39,755 nucleotides of DNA. It comes from Rhodocyclales bacterium (GTDB taxonomy: Bacteria > Pseudomonadota > Gammaproteobacteria > Burkholderiales > Rhodocyclaceae). A program made the translations under genes and the position numbers. The notes beneath the pieces were generated by a model. The model did no database searches. It had not been told where the DNA came from and saw only the letters and a program-made list of their open reading frames with translations. The DNA is taken from positions 1 through 39,755 of the forward strand of contig JAPLQY010000009.1 in NCBI GenBank assembly GCA_026399475.1, given 5' to 3'. This document shows, piece by piece, positions 1-6,933 of the stretch; the stretch's first letter is position 1, and each line of letters starts with the position of its first letter.

Positions 1-112
1 CCCAGCGCCAGCGGGCGTAGATGCCGCTGATCGAGCGCGGGTACACCTTGGCCTCCGGATCGGCGTAGGGCTTTATCTCGATGACTTTTCTGGCGACTGC
101 TTGCTGGGTCAT
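1..112 (-). CDS. ccoG: Cytochrome c oxidase accessory protein CcoG, N-terminal fragment
   Basis: Only the first 37 codons lie in the window; the gene runs off the left edge. The visible peptide starts MTQQAVARK and contains KVYPRSISGIYARWRW. This matches the start of CcoG/FixG/RdxA proteins, where a (K/I)YPR..SG.(F/Y)ARWRW stretch precedes the first membrane helix. CcoG is a membrane ferredoxin-like protein that helps deliver copper to cbb3 oxidase. The start codon is 9 bases after the hemerythrin stop, so it is probably the last visible gene of the same minus-strand operon. The call rests on a short N-terminus, so moderate confidence. Confidence 0.7.
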   Translation of the reverse strand, partial: MTQQAVARKVIEIKPYADPEAKVYPRSISGIYARWRW

Positions 113-120
113 GTTGTTGT

Positions 121-516
121 TCAAACGGTATCCATATCGAGGCTGGCCTGGGCCGCCTCGAAGACTTCGCGCTCCTCGAAGCGGACATGCGCCCCGAGCA
201 GCTCGGCGAAGCGCAGCAGGGTGTCGGCATCCGGGGTTGCGAGCGCCTTGGCGAGACGGCGCAGTTCGGCATGGTCGGCCAGGGTGTGCGCTACCAGTGC
301 ATGCTGGCCGGCCTGCGCCAGAAGCACGAGGATGCCCTGCTCCTCGACGCAAAAGTGCGGATCGAGCTCGACGGGAAAGACCTGCACCACGCGTTGCGCG
401 AGTGCCGCCACCGCGCCCGGCTCTCCTGACGCGGCGGCGCGTCGTGCGTCGCGTGCCAGCTTCAGCGCGCCGTAATGCTCGCGCGAGAGCTGCAGCAGGT
501 CGGGATGGCGCTTCAT
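121..516 (-). CDS. Hemerythrin HHE-domain protein
   Basis: A 131-residue soluble protein, about the length of a single hemerythrin domain. Candidate di-iron ligands fall in the usual order: H14 in REHYGALK, H and E in DPHFCVEEQ, H in LADHAELRRL, and H and E in GAHVRFEEREVF. Such proteins bind O2 or NO, or act in NO/iron handling. The start MKRHPDLL was chosen because the domain begins there; the longer upstream reading overlaps the neighbouring gene in another frame. It sits between an exported His-rich protein and ccoG in a cluster facing nsrR, which suggests a role in NO or O2 chemistry (inference). Confidence 0.85.
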   Translation of the reverse strand: MKRHPDLLQLSREHYGALKLARDARRAAASGEPGAVAALAQRVVQVFPVELDPHFCVEEQGILVLLAQAGQHALVAHTLADHAELRRLAKALATPDADTLLRFAELLGAHVRFEEREVFEAAQASLDMDTV

Positions 517-548
517 GGCAGGGAGCCCGGGCGGTATCGTCGCGCCGG

Positions 549-1043
549 TCAGTGCTCGTGCTTCGTCGCTGACCCGTTCCAACCGGGATGATCGAAGAAT
601 TCGCCATAGGCTTCCAGCGCGTGGACCAGTTGCAGCGCGCCCTTCTGTCGCGACTGCGCCTTGTCCTTGCCCGCCATGGCTTCCGCCGCAGCGCCAAGCT
701 CGGCGATGATCAGGTGCAGTTGCGCGTCGGCGTCCGGCGCCAGCTTGCAGTTTTCGACCATGAAGGCGACTTGCGTGTTGGTGCGCTTCGCCAGCGTTTG
801 ATAGTTCGCCGCCTTCAGCCTGTTTTCGTGGATGGCGTGCAAATGCGGTTGCACGGCCGCCTTGATGTTCGCCATGCCCTGGCGCAGCGGGGCATCGGTT
901 TTCCACTTCTGGCCGTTGTTGAGCTTCAGCGCGGTTGTGCCGTGGGCGTCGTGTTCATGCGCATGGTCGGCGGCGTAGGCGGGGGCGACGCTCAGCGCGA
1001 GGGTAGCGGCGACGATTAACCAGCGGGAGCTACGGTATGACAT
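549..1043 (-). CDS. Exported His-rich protein, possibly DnrO-like
   Basis: A 164-residue protein with a clear Sec signal peptide (positively charged start, hydrophobic core to about residue 20, cleavage near AYA-A). A His/Asp-rich stretch (ADHAHEHDAH) follows, and then a conserved-looking LNNGQKWKTDAPLRQGM segment. The rest is predicted helical, and it ends in KHEH. I know similar proteins only as uncharacterised periplasmic proteins next to NO-response genes, sometimes labelled DnrO. The His-rich ends could bind metal. It lies 37 bases downstream of the ferredoxin reductase and 32 bases upstream of the hemerythrin, so it is probably in the same operon. Function unknown. Confidence 0.75.
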   Translation of the reverse strand: MSYRSSRWLIVAATLALSVAPAYAADHAHEHDAHGTTALKLNNGQKWKTDAPLRQGMANIKAAVQPHLHAIHENRLKAANYQTLAKRTNTQVAFMVENCKLAPDADAQLHLIIAELGAAAEAMAGKDKAQSRQKGALQLVHALEAYGEFFDHPGWNGSATKHEH

Positions 1044-1080
1044 GGCAGTTTTCCTATCGTGGGTGGAAAATGGGTTTGAG

Positions 1081-1905
1081 TTACCAGTACTTTTCGAAGG
1101 CCATCTGCCCCGGCACGCCGCGGCGGTTGGTGGCGAAGCCTCGCGCTGCCAGCGATTGGCGCAGCTCGCGGGTCATGGCGGGATTGCCGCAGACCAGCAC
1201 GCGCGAGGTGGCGACGTCGAGCGGGCAGGCTGCCGCGGTTTCGAGGCGGCCATCGGCTAGCAGCAGCGGAATGCGTTCCGGCAGCGGGGTGGCGCCCGGC
1301 TCGCGGGTGACGATGGGCAGATAGGTGAGCGTGGCTTTGGCATCGGCGAACAATTCGCGCTTCGGGATGTCCGCAATCTCGTCGCGCCAGGCCAGCTCGG
1401 ACGAGTGGCGCACGCTGTGTGCCACGATCACGCGCTCGTAGTTCTGCCAGACGGCAGGTTCCTGGAGTATCGAGAGGAAGGGCCCGAGCCCGGTGCCGCT
1501 GGACAGCAGCCAGAGGTCCTTGCCGGCGGCCAGCTGATCGACGGTGAGGAAGCCGTAGCTGGCCTTGTCGACGCGCAGCCTGTCTCCGGCGCGCAGGTGC
1601 TTCAGTTGCTCCGAAAACGCACCGCCCGGCACCAGCACGGCGATGAACTCGAGGAAATCGTCATAGGCCGCCGAGGCCATCGAGAACGGGCGCCATATGA
1701 TGTCATCGGCGGCGCCGAGCCCGAGGCGCGTGTAGTGCCCCGGCGTGAAGCGGAAGCCGCGGTAGCGCGTGGTGCGCACGGTCACCAGCGTCGGCGTCCA
1801 GTAGCGTATCGACAGCACGCGCTCGGTGGTCCATTTGTCTTGCGGGCCGGCGTCGTTGCGCTTGGCGAGAATTTCGAGACCGGGTTCTTCGATGGCGCCC
1901 ATCAT
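1081..1905 (-). CDS. fpr: Ferredoxin--NADP(+) reductase
   Basis: 274 residues, typical for bacterial Fpr. Visible motifs are the FAD-binding RPFSMASA, the NADP-binding SSGTGLGPFLSIL, a VCGNPAM segment and the C-terminal FEKYW ending characteristic of the family. It would pass electrons between NADPH and ferredoxin or flavodoxin in the cytoplasm. The start is the first ATG of an ATGATG pair; the upstream gene's TGA stop overlaps it (ATGA), pointing to translational coupling. Placed after an NnrS-like gene opposite nsrR, it may supply electrons to NO or iron-sulfur repair (inference). Confidence 0.92.
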   Translation of the reverse strand: MMGAIEEPGLEILAKRNDAGPQDKWTTERVLSIRYWTPTLVTVRTTRYRGFRFTPGHYTRLGLGAADDIIWRPFSMASAAYDDFLEFIAVLVPGGAFSEQLKHLRAGDRLRVDKASYGFLTVDQLAAGKDLWLLSSGTGLGPFLSILQEPAVWQNYERVIVAHSVRHSSELAWRDEIADIPKRELFADAKATLTYLPIVTREPGATPLPERIPLLLADGRLETAAACPLDVATSRVLVCGNPAMTRELRQSLAARGFATNRRGVPGQMAFEKYW

Positions 1906-2999
1906 GCAGCTCCTTGAGTTGCGGTTTCGCGGCTGCCGCGCACGACGCTGGCGATCATCGTGGCGATGAACAGCAGCAGGGCGATGGCATTGAGCAGGCC
2001 GCCCTCGCTGCGCAGCGGGAAGTTGTCGCCAAGGCCGCCGAAAATGCGCAGCGCCAGCGAGGCGTGCAGCACCAGCAGTGGCAGGTAGAAGAACGGGTGA
2101 TACGGGATCTTCACCCGCACCACGGCCGGGAAAATGATCGGCGCGTGGCCGAAGATCATCGAGAACACGAAGCCGAGGCCGACCGCATGCAGCGTCGCAT
2201 CGCGCCACCGGTGGCCGGGCAGAAAGCCGCCGGCGAGGCCGAGCAGGCCGGCCAGCACCAGCCAGCCGTAGCCCGAGAGCAGGCACAGGGCAATGAAGCG
2301 GACCAGCCCCTTTTGTCGCGCGTTGCGCCGCGCGATGTCGTAGCGCAGCAGCCAGACGGCCAGCGCCAGGAGGCCCGCGGAGAACAGCGCGAGGCCGGCA
2401 TCTTCCTGCTGGAAGCTGAGCACGGCGCCGGCGAGGATGCCGCCGACGATGGCGAAGAACAGCCGTTGCGCGACGGCCGGCGTGGGCAGGAAGCGCGTCA
2501 GTTCGAGCCGCTCGCCGGCGATGGTCAGCACCAGAAATGCCAGCCACCACGGCACGGCGGCGGTCAGCGCGCCGCCCGCGAGCCAGGCCGCGTTGCCGAT
2601 CAGCCAGCACAGCGCGCCGATGGCGAGGATGACGGTGAAGGGCGCCACCAGTCGGAGCAGGACCTCGATACTGGCGGCGACGAGTATCGCGGCCGCGACG
2701 ACCGTCAGGACTTGCGTCACGACCAGCGGCGCCCCGGCGAGCAGGACAATGCCGCCGATGCCGGCGGCCGCCGGCGCCACATAGGCCCAGCCGCGGCCGA
2801 GCGCGACGGCCCGTTCGAGGCTGATGACCGTGCCGAGGAAAGCGGAAATCATCAGCGCCCCGTGCCAGCCGGCGGCGTTCGCCGCCGTCGCCGGCACGCC
2901 CCAGTCCAGCCGCGCCAGGCCGGCCAGCACGCCGCCGACGAGGGACAGCATGCCCAGCACCAGCAGCGGGCCGCGGGCGGCGGGACGCAGATCATTCAT
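1902..2999 (-). CDS. Multi-pass membrane protein, NnrS-like
   Basis: A 365-residue protein made almost entirely of hydrophobic helices (about 10-12 segments). Conserved-looking histidines sit in WHGALMISAF, in ATLHAVGLGFVFSMIFGH and near KIPYHPFF. The LHAVGLGFVFSMIFGHAP stretch resembles the H...G....MI.GH pattern of NnrS heme/copper membrane proteins, which are tied to NO tolerance. The overall match is loose, so NnrS-like is a family guess. Its ATG directly follows the TAA of the SufT-like gene and its TGA overlaps the fpr start, so the three genes are tightly coupled. Location opposite nsrR supports a link to NO. Confidence 0.7.
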   Translation of the reverse strand: MNDLRPAARGPLLVLGMLSLVGGVLAGLARLDWGVPATAANAAGWHGALMISAFLGTVISLERAVALGRGWAYVAPAAAGIGGIVLLAGAPLVVTQVLTVVAAAILVAASIEVLLRLVAPFTVILAIGALCWLIGNAAWLAGGALTAAVPWWLAFLVLTIAGERLELTRFLPTPAVAQRLFFAIVGGILAGAVLSFQQEDAGLALFSAGLLALAVWLLRYDIARRNARQKGLVRFIALCLLSGYGWLVLAGLLGLAGGFLPGHRWRDATLHAVGLGFVFSMIFGHAPIIFPAVVRVKIPYHPFFYLPLLVLHASLALRIFGGLGDNFPLRSEGGLLNAIALLLFIATMIASVVRGSRETATQGAA

Positions 3000-3344
3000 T
3001 TATTCGGGTTCCCAGCCGAAATGCTGCTTGGTGGCTGCGTCCATCATCGAGGGATTCCAGGGCGGTTCCCAGACCAGGCGGATGTCGGGCTCTATCGTGT
3101 CGGGCAGGACTTTCGCCAGCGCGGCATGGACATCGCCGACGATCATGTCGCCCATCGGGCAGGCCGGTGAGGTCATGGTCATTTCGATCACCAGGCTGCC
3201 GGGAGCGACCTCGACGCGATAGATCAGGCCGAGGGAAACGATGTCCCGGCCCACCTCGGGGTCGATGACCTGGCGCAGGATGTCGCGCACCTGCTCTTCG
3301 TCGAGGGCAGATCGGTCGGCGGCTGTGGCGGTATCTTTCGTCAT
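3000..3344 (-). CDS. SufT/PaaD-like MIP18 (DUF59) family protein
   Basis: 114 residues with a complete DUF59 domain: an ILRQVIDPEVGRDIVSLGLIY start and the TSPACPMGDMI cysteine motif. DUF59 proteins help build or insert iron-sulfur clusters (SufT, PaaD, CIAO2/MIP18). The C-terminal VWEPPWNPSMM resembles proteins often annotated as metal-sulfur cluster biosynthetic enzyme. It is the first gene of the minus-strand operon and is divergent from nsrR. An iron-sulfur repair factor in an NO-stress operon would make sense because NO damages such clusters; this link is inferred from position. Confidence 0.88.
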   Translation of the reverse strand: MTKDTATAADRSALDEEQVRDILRQVIDPEVGRDIVSLGLIYRVEVAPGSLVIEMTMTSPACPMGDMIVGDVHAALAKVLPDTIEPDIRLVWEPPWNPSMMDAATKQHFGWEPE

Positions 3345-3444
3345 GGCTGGTTTAAAGCAGTAAAGATAATACAGCTTTATCGTAACACCGCTTTTTTCTT
3401 AAAGCAATATCTCTTTTACTGCTTATAAGCGTAAACTGCCGGAC
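3345..3444. promoter_or_regulatory. Divergent promoter region of nsrR with long inverted repeat
   Basis: An AT-rich gap in GC-rich surroundings. The left arm AAAGCAGTAAAGATA (3354-3368) and right arm TATCTCTTTTACTGCTT (3408-3424) are reverse complements apart from one two-base insertion. A second, looser dyad TAAAG...CTTTA lies at 3361-3379. The position between nsrR and the SufT-like gene fits an operator for the Rrf2 regulator controlling both directions. The sequence does not exactly match the classic NsrR half-site as I remember it, so binding is inferred. Confidence 0.5.
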
Positions 3445-3879
3445 ATGAAGCTCACGACCTTTTCCGACTACACCCTGCGCGTGCTGATGTTCCTCGCGCT
3501 CAACCGCGACCGGCTCGCCACGATCCCCGAGATTGCTGCCGCCTACGACATCTCGGAGAACCATCTGATGAAGGTGGTGCATCAGCTGGCGCGCTCCGGG
3601 GTCATCGAATCGGTTCGCGGCAAGGGCGGCGGCGTCCGCCTCGCGCGCGAACCCGAGGACATCCGGCTGGGGCAGATCGTGCGGGCCAGCGAAGGCAACG
3701 CGCCGATCGTCGAATGCCTGTCGGATGATGCCGGGACTTGCCGTATCGCACCGGCCTGCCGGCTCTCGGCGATTCTGGTGCGCGCCTTCGATGCACTTTA
3801 TGCGTCGTTGGACGAATACACGCTGGCCGATCTGGTGCATGCACCGCGCGGCTTGAAGGCGCTGCTGGTGCGTCGCTGA
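3445..3879 (+). CDS. nsrR: Rrf2-family NO-sensing repressor NsrR
   Basis: 144 residues, the usual length. The N-terminal winged helix (MKLTTFSDYTLRVLMFLAL, then ISENHLMKVVHQL and VRGKGGGVRLA) closely follows E. coli NsrR. Three cysteines near residues 92-105 (VECLSDDAGTCRIAPAC) match the iron-sulfur ligands of NsrR, and the C-terminal LDEYTLADLV is also typical. NsrR represses NO-detoxification genes until NO attacks its cluster. It is divergent from the SufT-NnrS-Fpr operon, its likely target. Confidence 0.92.
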   Translation: MKLTTFSDYTLRVLMFLALNRDRLATIPEIAAAYDISENHLMKVVHQLARSGVIESVRGKGGGVRLAREPEDIRLGQIVRASEGNAPIVECLSDDAGTCRIAPACRLSAILVRAFDALYASLDEYTLADLVHAPRGLKALLVRR

Positions 3880-3942
3880 TTGCCTCGATGAATTTTGGGG
3901 TGATAATCCATCGCGGACCGCACGCAAACAAGGAGCCAGGAC

Positions 3943-4974
3943 ATGACCCAACCGATTGCCACTGCCATCGCAGGAAGCCTGCCCAAACCGGCCTGGCTGG
4001 CCCAGCCCGAAAAGTTGTGGGCGCCCTGGCAGCTTTCCGGCGAGGCACTGGAGCAGGCCAAGATGGATGCCATGCGGCTCGCCGTCGATGACCAGCTGCG
4101 TGCCGGCATCAGCATCATCGGCGACGGCGAGCAGACCCGGCAGCATTTCGTGACGACATTCATCGAACATCTCGACGGTGTCGATTTCGTCAATCGCAAG
4201 ACGGTGCGCATTCGCGACCGCTACGACGCCGAGGTGCCGATGGTCGTGGGTCCGGTGTCGCGCAAGCGCTCCGTTTTCGTCGAAGATGCGCGACGCCTGC
4301 GCCTGCTGACCACGGGGCCGATCAAGTTCACCCTGCCCGGCCCGATGACCATGATCGACACGCTGTACGACGACCATTTCAGGAGCCGGGAGAAGCTGGC
4401 GTGGGCCTTCGCCGAGATCCTAAACCAGGAAGCGCGGGAGCTGGCCGAGGCCGGCGTCGACATCGTTCAGTTCGACGAGCCCGCCTTCAACGTGTTTTTC
4501 GACGAAGTCCGCGACTGGGGCGTGAAGACGCTGGAGCGCGCGGCGGCGGACCTGCCCTGCAAGACCGCGGTGCATATCTGCTACGGTTACGGCATCGAGG
4601 CCAACATCAAGTGGAAGGAGGGGCTCGGCGCCGAGTGGCGGCAGTACGAGCAGACCTTCCCGCTGCTCGCCGCCAGCCGCATCCACCAGGTCAGCCTCGA
4701 ATGCCAGAACTCGCACGTGCCGATGGAGTTGATCGGCCTGCTCGACGGCAAGGAAGTCATGGTCGGTGCCATCGACGTTGCCACCAACAGGGTCGAAACG
4801 CCCGAGGAGGTCGCGGCCACCTTGCGCCGGGCCTTGCAGTGGGTGAAGCCGCATCGCCTGATCGGCTGCACCAACTGCGGCATGGTGCCGCTGCCGCGTG
4901 CCGTCGCCCGCGGCAAGCTGCAGGCCCTTGCCGCCGGTGCGGCCATCGTGCGCGCCGAACTGGGCTGGTCCTGA
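3943..4974 (+). CDS. mesD: Core-MetE methionine synthase, MesD type
   Basis: 343 residues, about half of a normal MetE; it corresponds to the C-terminal catalytic barrel alone. Zinc ligands are visible as H and C in VHICYGYG, E in LECQNSH and C in CTNCGM. The N-terminal AGSLPKPAWL and DGEQTRQHFVTTFIEHL resemble the short Acinetobacter-type MesD enzymes rather than full MetE. These transfer a methyl group to homocysteine and in known cases work with MesX (DUF1852); no mesX is in the window. The start has an AGGAG site 8 bases upstream. Methylcobalamin-using core-MetE is the alternative. Confidence 0.82.
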   Translation: MTQPIATAIAGSLPKPAWLAQPEKLWAPWQLSGEALEQAKMDAMRLAVDDQLRAGISIIGDGEQTRQHFVTTFIEHLDGVDFVNRKTVRIRDRYDAEVPMVVGPVSRKRSVFVEDARRLRLLTTGPIKFTLPGPMTMIDTLYDDHFRSREKLAWAFAEILNQEARELAEAGVDIVQFDEPAFNVFFDEVRDWGVKTLERAAADLPCKTAVHICYGYGIEANIKWKEGLGAEWRQYEQTFPLLAASRIHQVSLECQNSHVPMELIGLLDGKEVMVGAIDVATNRVETPEEVAATLRRALQWVKPHRLIGCTNCGMVPLPRAVARGKLQALAAGAAIVRAELGWS

Positions 4975-5061
4975 GGCGCTTGCTGTCAAAGAGGAACAGG
5001 ACGATTCATGGCCGGCGCCTGAAAGCGGCGGCGAGTTGCAGCGGGTCGCTCGCGACCATTG

Positions 5062-5496
5062 TCAAGCCTCCTGCAAGTCCCGCAACTCAGGCAGCAGAAA
5101 GCTGCCGGCGGGGTTCAGGTGTTCGTCGCGGTGCAGCTGCGCCATCTTTGCCGCCATGCGCTCGCCGTCCGCGGTGAGATGGATTTCCACTTCGCGCCGG
5201 TCGGCTTTGCCCTGCTTGCGCTCGACCCAGCCGAGCTTTTCGCAACGCGAGATCAGCGCCACGACGCCGTGATGCTGGGCTTGCAGCCGCTCCGCGAGTT
5301 CGCCCACCGTCGCCCAGTTGCGCTCGGGAAAGCCCTTGATGTGGAGCAGCAGCAGGTATTGCAGCGGCGTGATGCCATTGCGTCGCGTCACCTGTTCGCT
5401 GAAGCGCAGGAAGCGGCGCAGGCGATAGCGGAATTCGGAGAGGGTTTCGAATTCCTTCTTGTTGGGCACTTTTTTGGTCATCGCTGGTTCATCCAT
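5062..5496 (-). CDS. MarR-family transcriptional regulator
   Basis: About 144 residues. The body shows the MarR winged helix: ITPLQYLLLLHIKG, VGELAERLQAQHHGVVALISRCEKLGWVER and the wing KADRREVEIHLTADGERM. Two starts are possible: MDEP at 5496 or MTKK at 5481, the latter with a GGATG at usable spacing. Upstream on its own strand lies a region with two identical hairpin repeats and an ATCAC-GCC-GTGAT dyad, which may hold its operator. It is divergent from the DsrC-like gene, a likely target. The ligand cannot be told. Confidence 0.88.
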   Translation of the reverse strand: MDEPAMTKKVPNKKEFETLSEFRYRLRRFLRFSEQVTRRNGITPLQYLLLLHIKGFPERNWATVGELAERLQAQHHGVVALISRCEKLGWVERKQGKADRREVEIHLTADGERMAAKMAQLHRDEHLNPAGSFLLPELRDLQEA

Positions 5497-5526
5497 CCTG
5501 TCGATACCGACATACCCCACCAGGGG

Positions 5527-5557
5527 ACGCCTGCCCGCGAAGCGGAGTCCCAGGCGT
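5527..5557. repeat. Inverted repeat ACGCCTG...CAGGCGT
   Basis: A 7-base perfect dyad with a 17-base loop, upstream of the MarR gene. It lies next to the tandem hairpin repeats and shares their flanking CATACCCCAC(C/A)AGGGG motif, which occurs at 5511-5526 and again at 5591-5606. Confidence 0.55.
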
Positions 5558-5567
5558 GCAGAGCACT

Positions 5568-5638
5568 GTCCGCCGCCTGATGGCAGCGGACATACCCCAC
5601 AAGGGGATACCGTCCGCCGCCTGATGGCAGCGGACATA
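5568..5638. repeat. Two exact 27-base hairpin repeats
   Basis: GTCCGCCGCCTGATGGCAGC (then GGACATA) occurs at 5568-5594 and again identically at 5612-5638, 44 bases apart. Each copy folds on itself: GTCCGC pairs with GCGGAC and GCC with GGC around a TGAT loop, with one C-A mismatch. The spacer holds CCCCACAAGGGG, also a small dyad. There are only two copies and the spacer is short, so this is not a CRISPR. It may be a regulatory array or a small dispersed repeat. Confidence 0.75.
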
Positions 5639-5658
5639 AAGTATCACATTGTGCTTCT

Positions 5659-5671
5659 ATCACGCCGTGAT
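5659..5671. promoter_or_regulatory. Dyad ATCAC-GCC-GTGAT, candidate MarR operator
   Basis: A perfect 5-base dyad with a 3-base centre, 48 bases before the DsrC-like start and between the divergent marR and dsrC-like genes. MarR proteins bind such short palindromes; binding here is inferred from position only. Confidence 0.4.
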
Positions 5672-5718
5672 GTATTATTCGAGCCGATGGCGGTTTTTCT
5701 GTCTCATGGAGGTGCTTG

Positions 5719-6042
5719 ATGGAGGCGGTAATGGAAATGCCGGCGAGGGATGACGAGGGCTACCTGGTCGATCCGGCGGACTGGAACGAAAACCTGGCGG
5801 TGGCCCTGGCCCGTCTGGAGAATATTGCCTTGACCGAAACTCACTGGGACGCGATCCGCTTCATGCGCGACTATTACCATGAGCATCAGGTCATCCCCGA
5901 CGTGCGCTTCGTCACCCGCCATCTGGCCGCGCGCGTCGGTGGTTCGCGCAACCTTGTCTTCGAGCTGTTTCCGTATGGCTACGTCAAGCAGGCCTGCAAG
6001 ATCGCCGGGATGAAGCGCCCGCGCGGCTGGAGTACGGGCTGA
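5719..6042 (+). CDS. DsrC/TusE-family protein lacking the terminal cysteine
   Basis: 107 residues. The family fold is recognisable in DEGYLVDPADWNENLA, the THWDAIRFMRDYY helix, VRFVTRHL and the C-terminal arm YVKQACKIAGMKRPRGW. DsrC proteins carry sulfur on two C-terminal cysteines spaced C-X10-C; TusE keeps only the last one. Here the inner cysteine (C93) is present, but the position of the last one (104) is tryptophan, followed by STG. It therefore cannot form the usual trisulfide or intramolecular disulfide. ATG at 5719 is chosen over TTG at 5716 because GGAGG sits 6 bases before it. A regulatory or alternative sulfur-relay role is possible. Confidence 0.85.
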   Translation: MEAVMEMPARDDEGYLVDPADWNENLAVALARLENIALTETHWDAIRFMRDYYHEHQVIPDVRFVTRHLAARVGGSRNLVFELFPYGYVKQACKIAGMKRPRGWSTG

Positions 6043-6102
6043 CGGCTGACCGCCCGGAAAATAGTTGCGGGACGGGTCCGGCGATGGAGGCACGGGCCTT
6101 GC

Positions 6103-6690
6103 ATGGTCTACGCGATGTTGCGCATTCTCATCATCGACGAATCTCGTGTCCGCGCTGAAGAATTGTGCGGCGGGCTGGCCATGGCCGGGCATCAGGTGGC
6201 TGCCGTGCTGCCATCGGCGCTCGATTTGACAGCGCAGATTGAGGCCATCGAACCCGACGTGATCCTGATCGAAACCGACTCACCCTCGCGCGACACGCTG
6301 GAGAATCTGGCGGTGATGAATCGCGACATGCCGCGGCCGGTAATCATCCTGACCCAGGATAGCGACGCCGAAGTAATGCGCGCCGCGTTCAAGGCCGGCG
6401 TCTCGGCCTATGTCGTCGATAACCTCGATCTGGCCAGGCTCAAGCCCATTGTGGATGTTGCCATTGCACGCTTCGAGGAGCACCAGAACCTCAAACAAGA
6501 GTTGGCCACAGCCACCAAAAAACTCTCGGAACGCAAACTGGTGGAAAAAGCCAAGGGCATCCTGATGAAGACGCGCGGCCTCGATGAGGATCAGGCCTAC
6601 GCGGCCTTGCGCACGCTGGCGATGGAACGGGCGCAGCCCATGGGAAAGGTCGCCGGCGATCTGGTGGCGATGGCAAAGCTGCTGCTTTAG
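6103..6690 (+). CDS. nasT: NasT-type ANTAR response regulator (antiterminator)
   Basis: 195 residues: a receiver-like domain (LRILIIDESRVRAEEL, then PDVILIETDSPSRDTL, VIILTQDSD and AGVSAYVVDNL) and a C-terminal ANTAR RNA-binding domain (LVEKAKGILMKTRGLDEDQAYAALRTLAME). NasT binds paired hairpins in nas leader RNA and prevents early termination when nitrate is present. The leader before nrtA (6934-7093) is its likely target. The usual partner NasS, a cytoplasmic nitrate-binding protein, is not adjacent. GGAGG lies 12 bases before the chosen ATG; ATG 6115 is also possible. Confidence 0.9.
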   Translation: MVYAMLRILIIDESRVRAEELCGGLAMAGHQVAAVLPSALDLTAQIEAIEPDVILIETDSPSRDTLENLAVMNRDMPRPVIILTQDSDAEVMRAAFKAGVSAYVVDNLDLARLKPIVDVAIARFEEHQNLKQELATATKKLSERKLVEKAKGILMKTRGLDEDQAYAALRTLAMERAQPMGKVAGDLVAMAKLLL

Positions 6691-6756
6691 TGCGCCTTGT
6701 TCTGGTGCGCTGAAACGGAACGACGCGCTATTGCGGTGCAGCAATCTCCTTCGGTC

Positions 6757-6777
6757 GCCGTTCCGCCAGCGCCGACT
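6757..6777 (+). repeat. Dispersed motif GCCGT-N5-CAGCGCCGACT, copy 1
   Basis: One of six same-strand copies; here TTCAA-like flanks are absent. Further copies at 8505-8525, 16274-16294, 21832-21852, 21963-21983 and 29682-29702. Not coding. Confidence 0.7.
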
Positions 6778-6798
6778 ATCAAGCCTGGATCCTCCAAT

Positions 6799-6862
6799 CG
6801 CCAGCAAGCTGGCTCCTACGCAAACTCCCCGTACCCCGTGTAGGAGCGAGCTTGCTCGCGAT
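6799..6862. repeat. REP pair (BIME-like)
   Basis: CGCCAGCAAGCTGGCTCCTACG (6799-6820, two segments of a hairpin) is followed 19 bases later by GTAGGAGCGAGCTTGCTCGC (6840-6859, continuing GAT) in the opposite orientation. Each unit has an internal stem (AGCAAGCT / GCGAGC..GCTCGC). Both units recur, in reversed order, at 25340-25386. This is the typical bacterial REP doublet. Confidence 0.85.
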
Positions 6863-6907
6863 CGCAGCACCAATTTACCGGCCTTCCAGAAAATTTTCCG
6901 GCAGAGG

Positions 6908-6923
6908 TGGCATAGCGGTTGCT
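6908..6923 (+). promoter_or_regulatory. Sigma-54 promoter of nrtABD
   Basis: TGGCAT-N5-TTGCT matches the sigma-54 consensus TGGCAC-N5-TTGC(A/T) except for one base. GG and GC have the required spacing, giving a start near 6934. It supports NtrC control of the nitrate transport operon. Confidence 0.8.
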
Positions 6924-6933
6924 AAGTAGAGCC

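Larger units (their letters stand above)
6691..6907. other. Intergenic region between nasT and the nrtA promoter
   Basis: Together with the promoter and leader this forms a gene-free stretch of about 400 bases (6691-7093). It holds one copy of the GCCGT-N5-CAGCGCCGACT motif (6757-6777), a pair of inverted REP-like units (6799-6862) and then the sigma-54 promoter. No coding sequence is convincing. Confidence 0.6.

Noticed and set aside
5568..5638. CRISPR array
   Set aside because: Only two repeats, 17-base spacer, strong internal hairpins and no cas genes.
6691..6710. TGCGCC...GGTGCGC as an NtrC site for nrtA
   Set aside because: Spacing between the half-sites is 9 rather than 7, so it does not fit the NtrC dyad.
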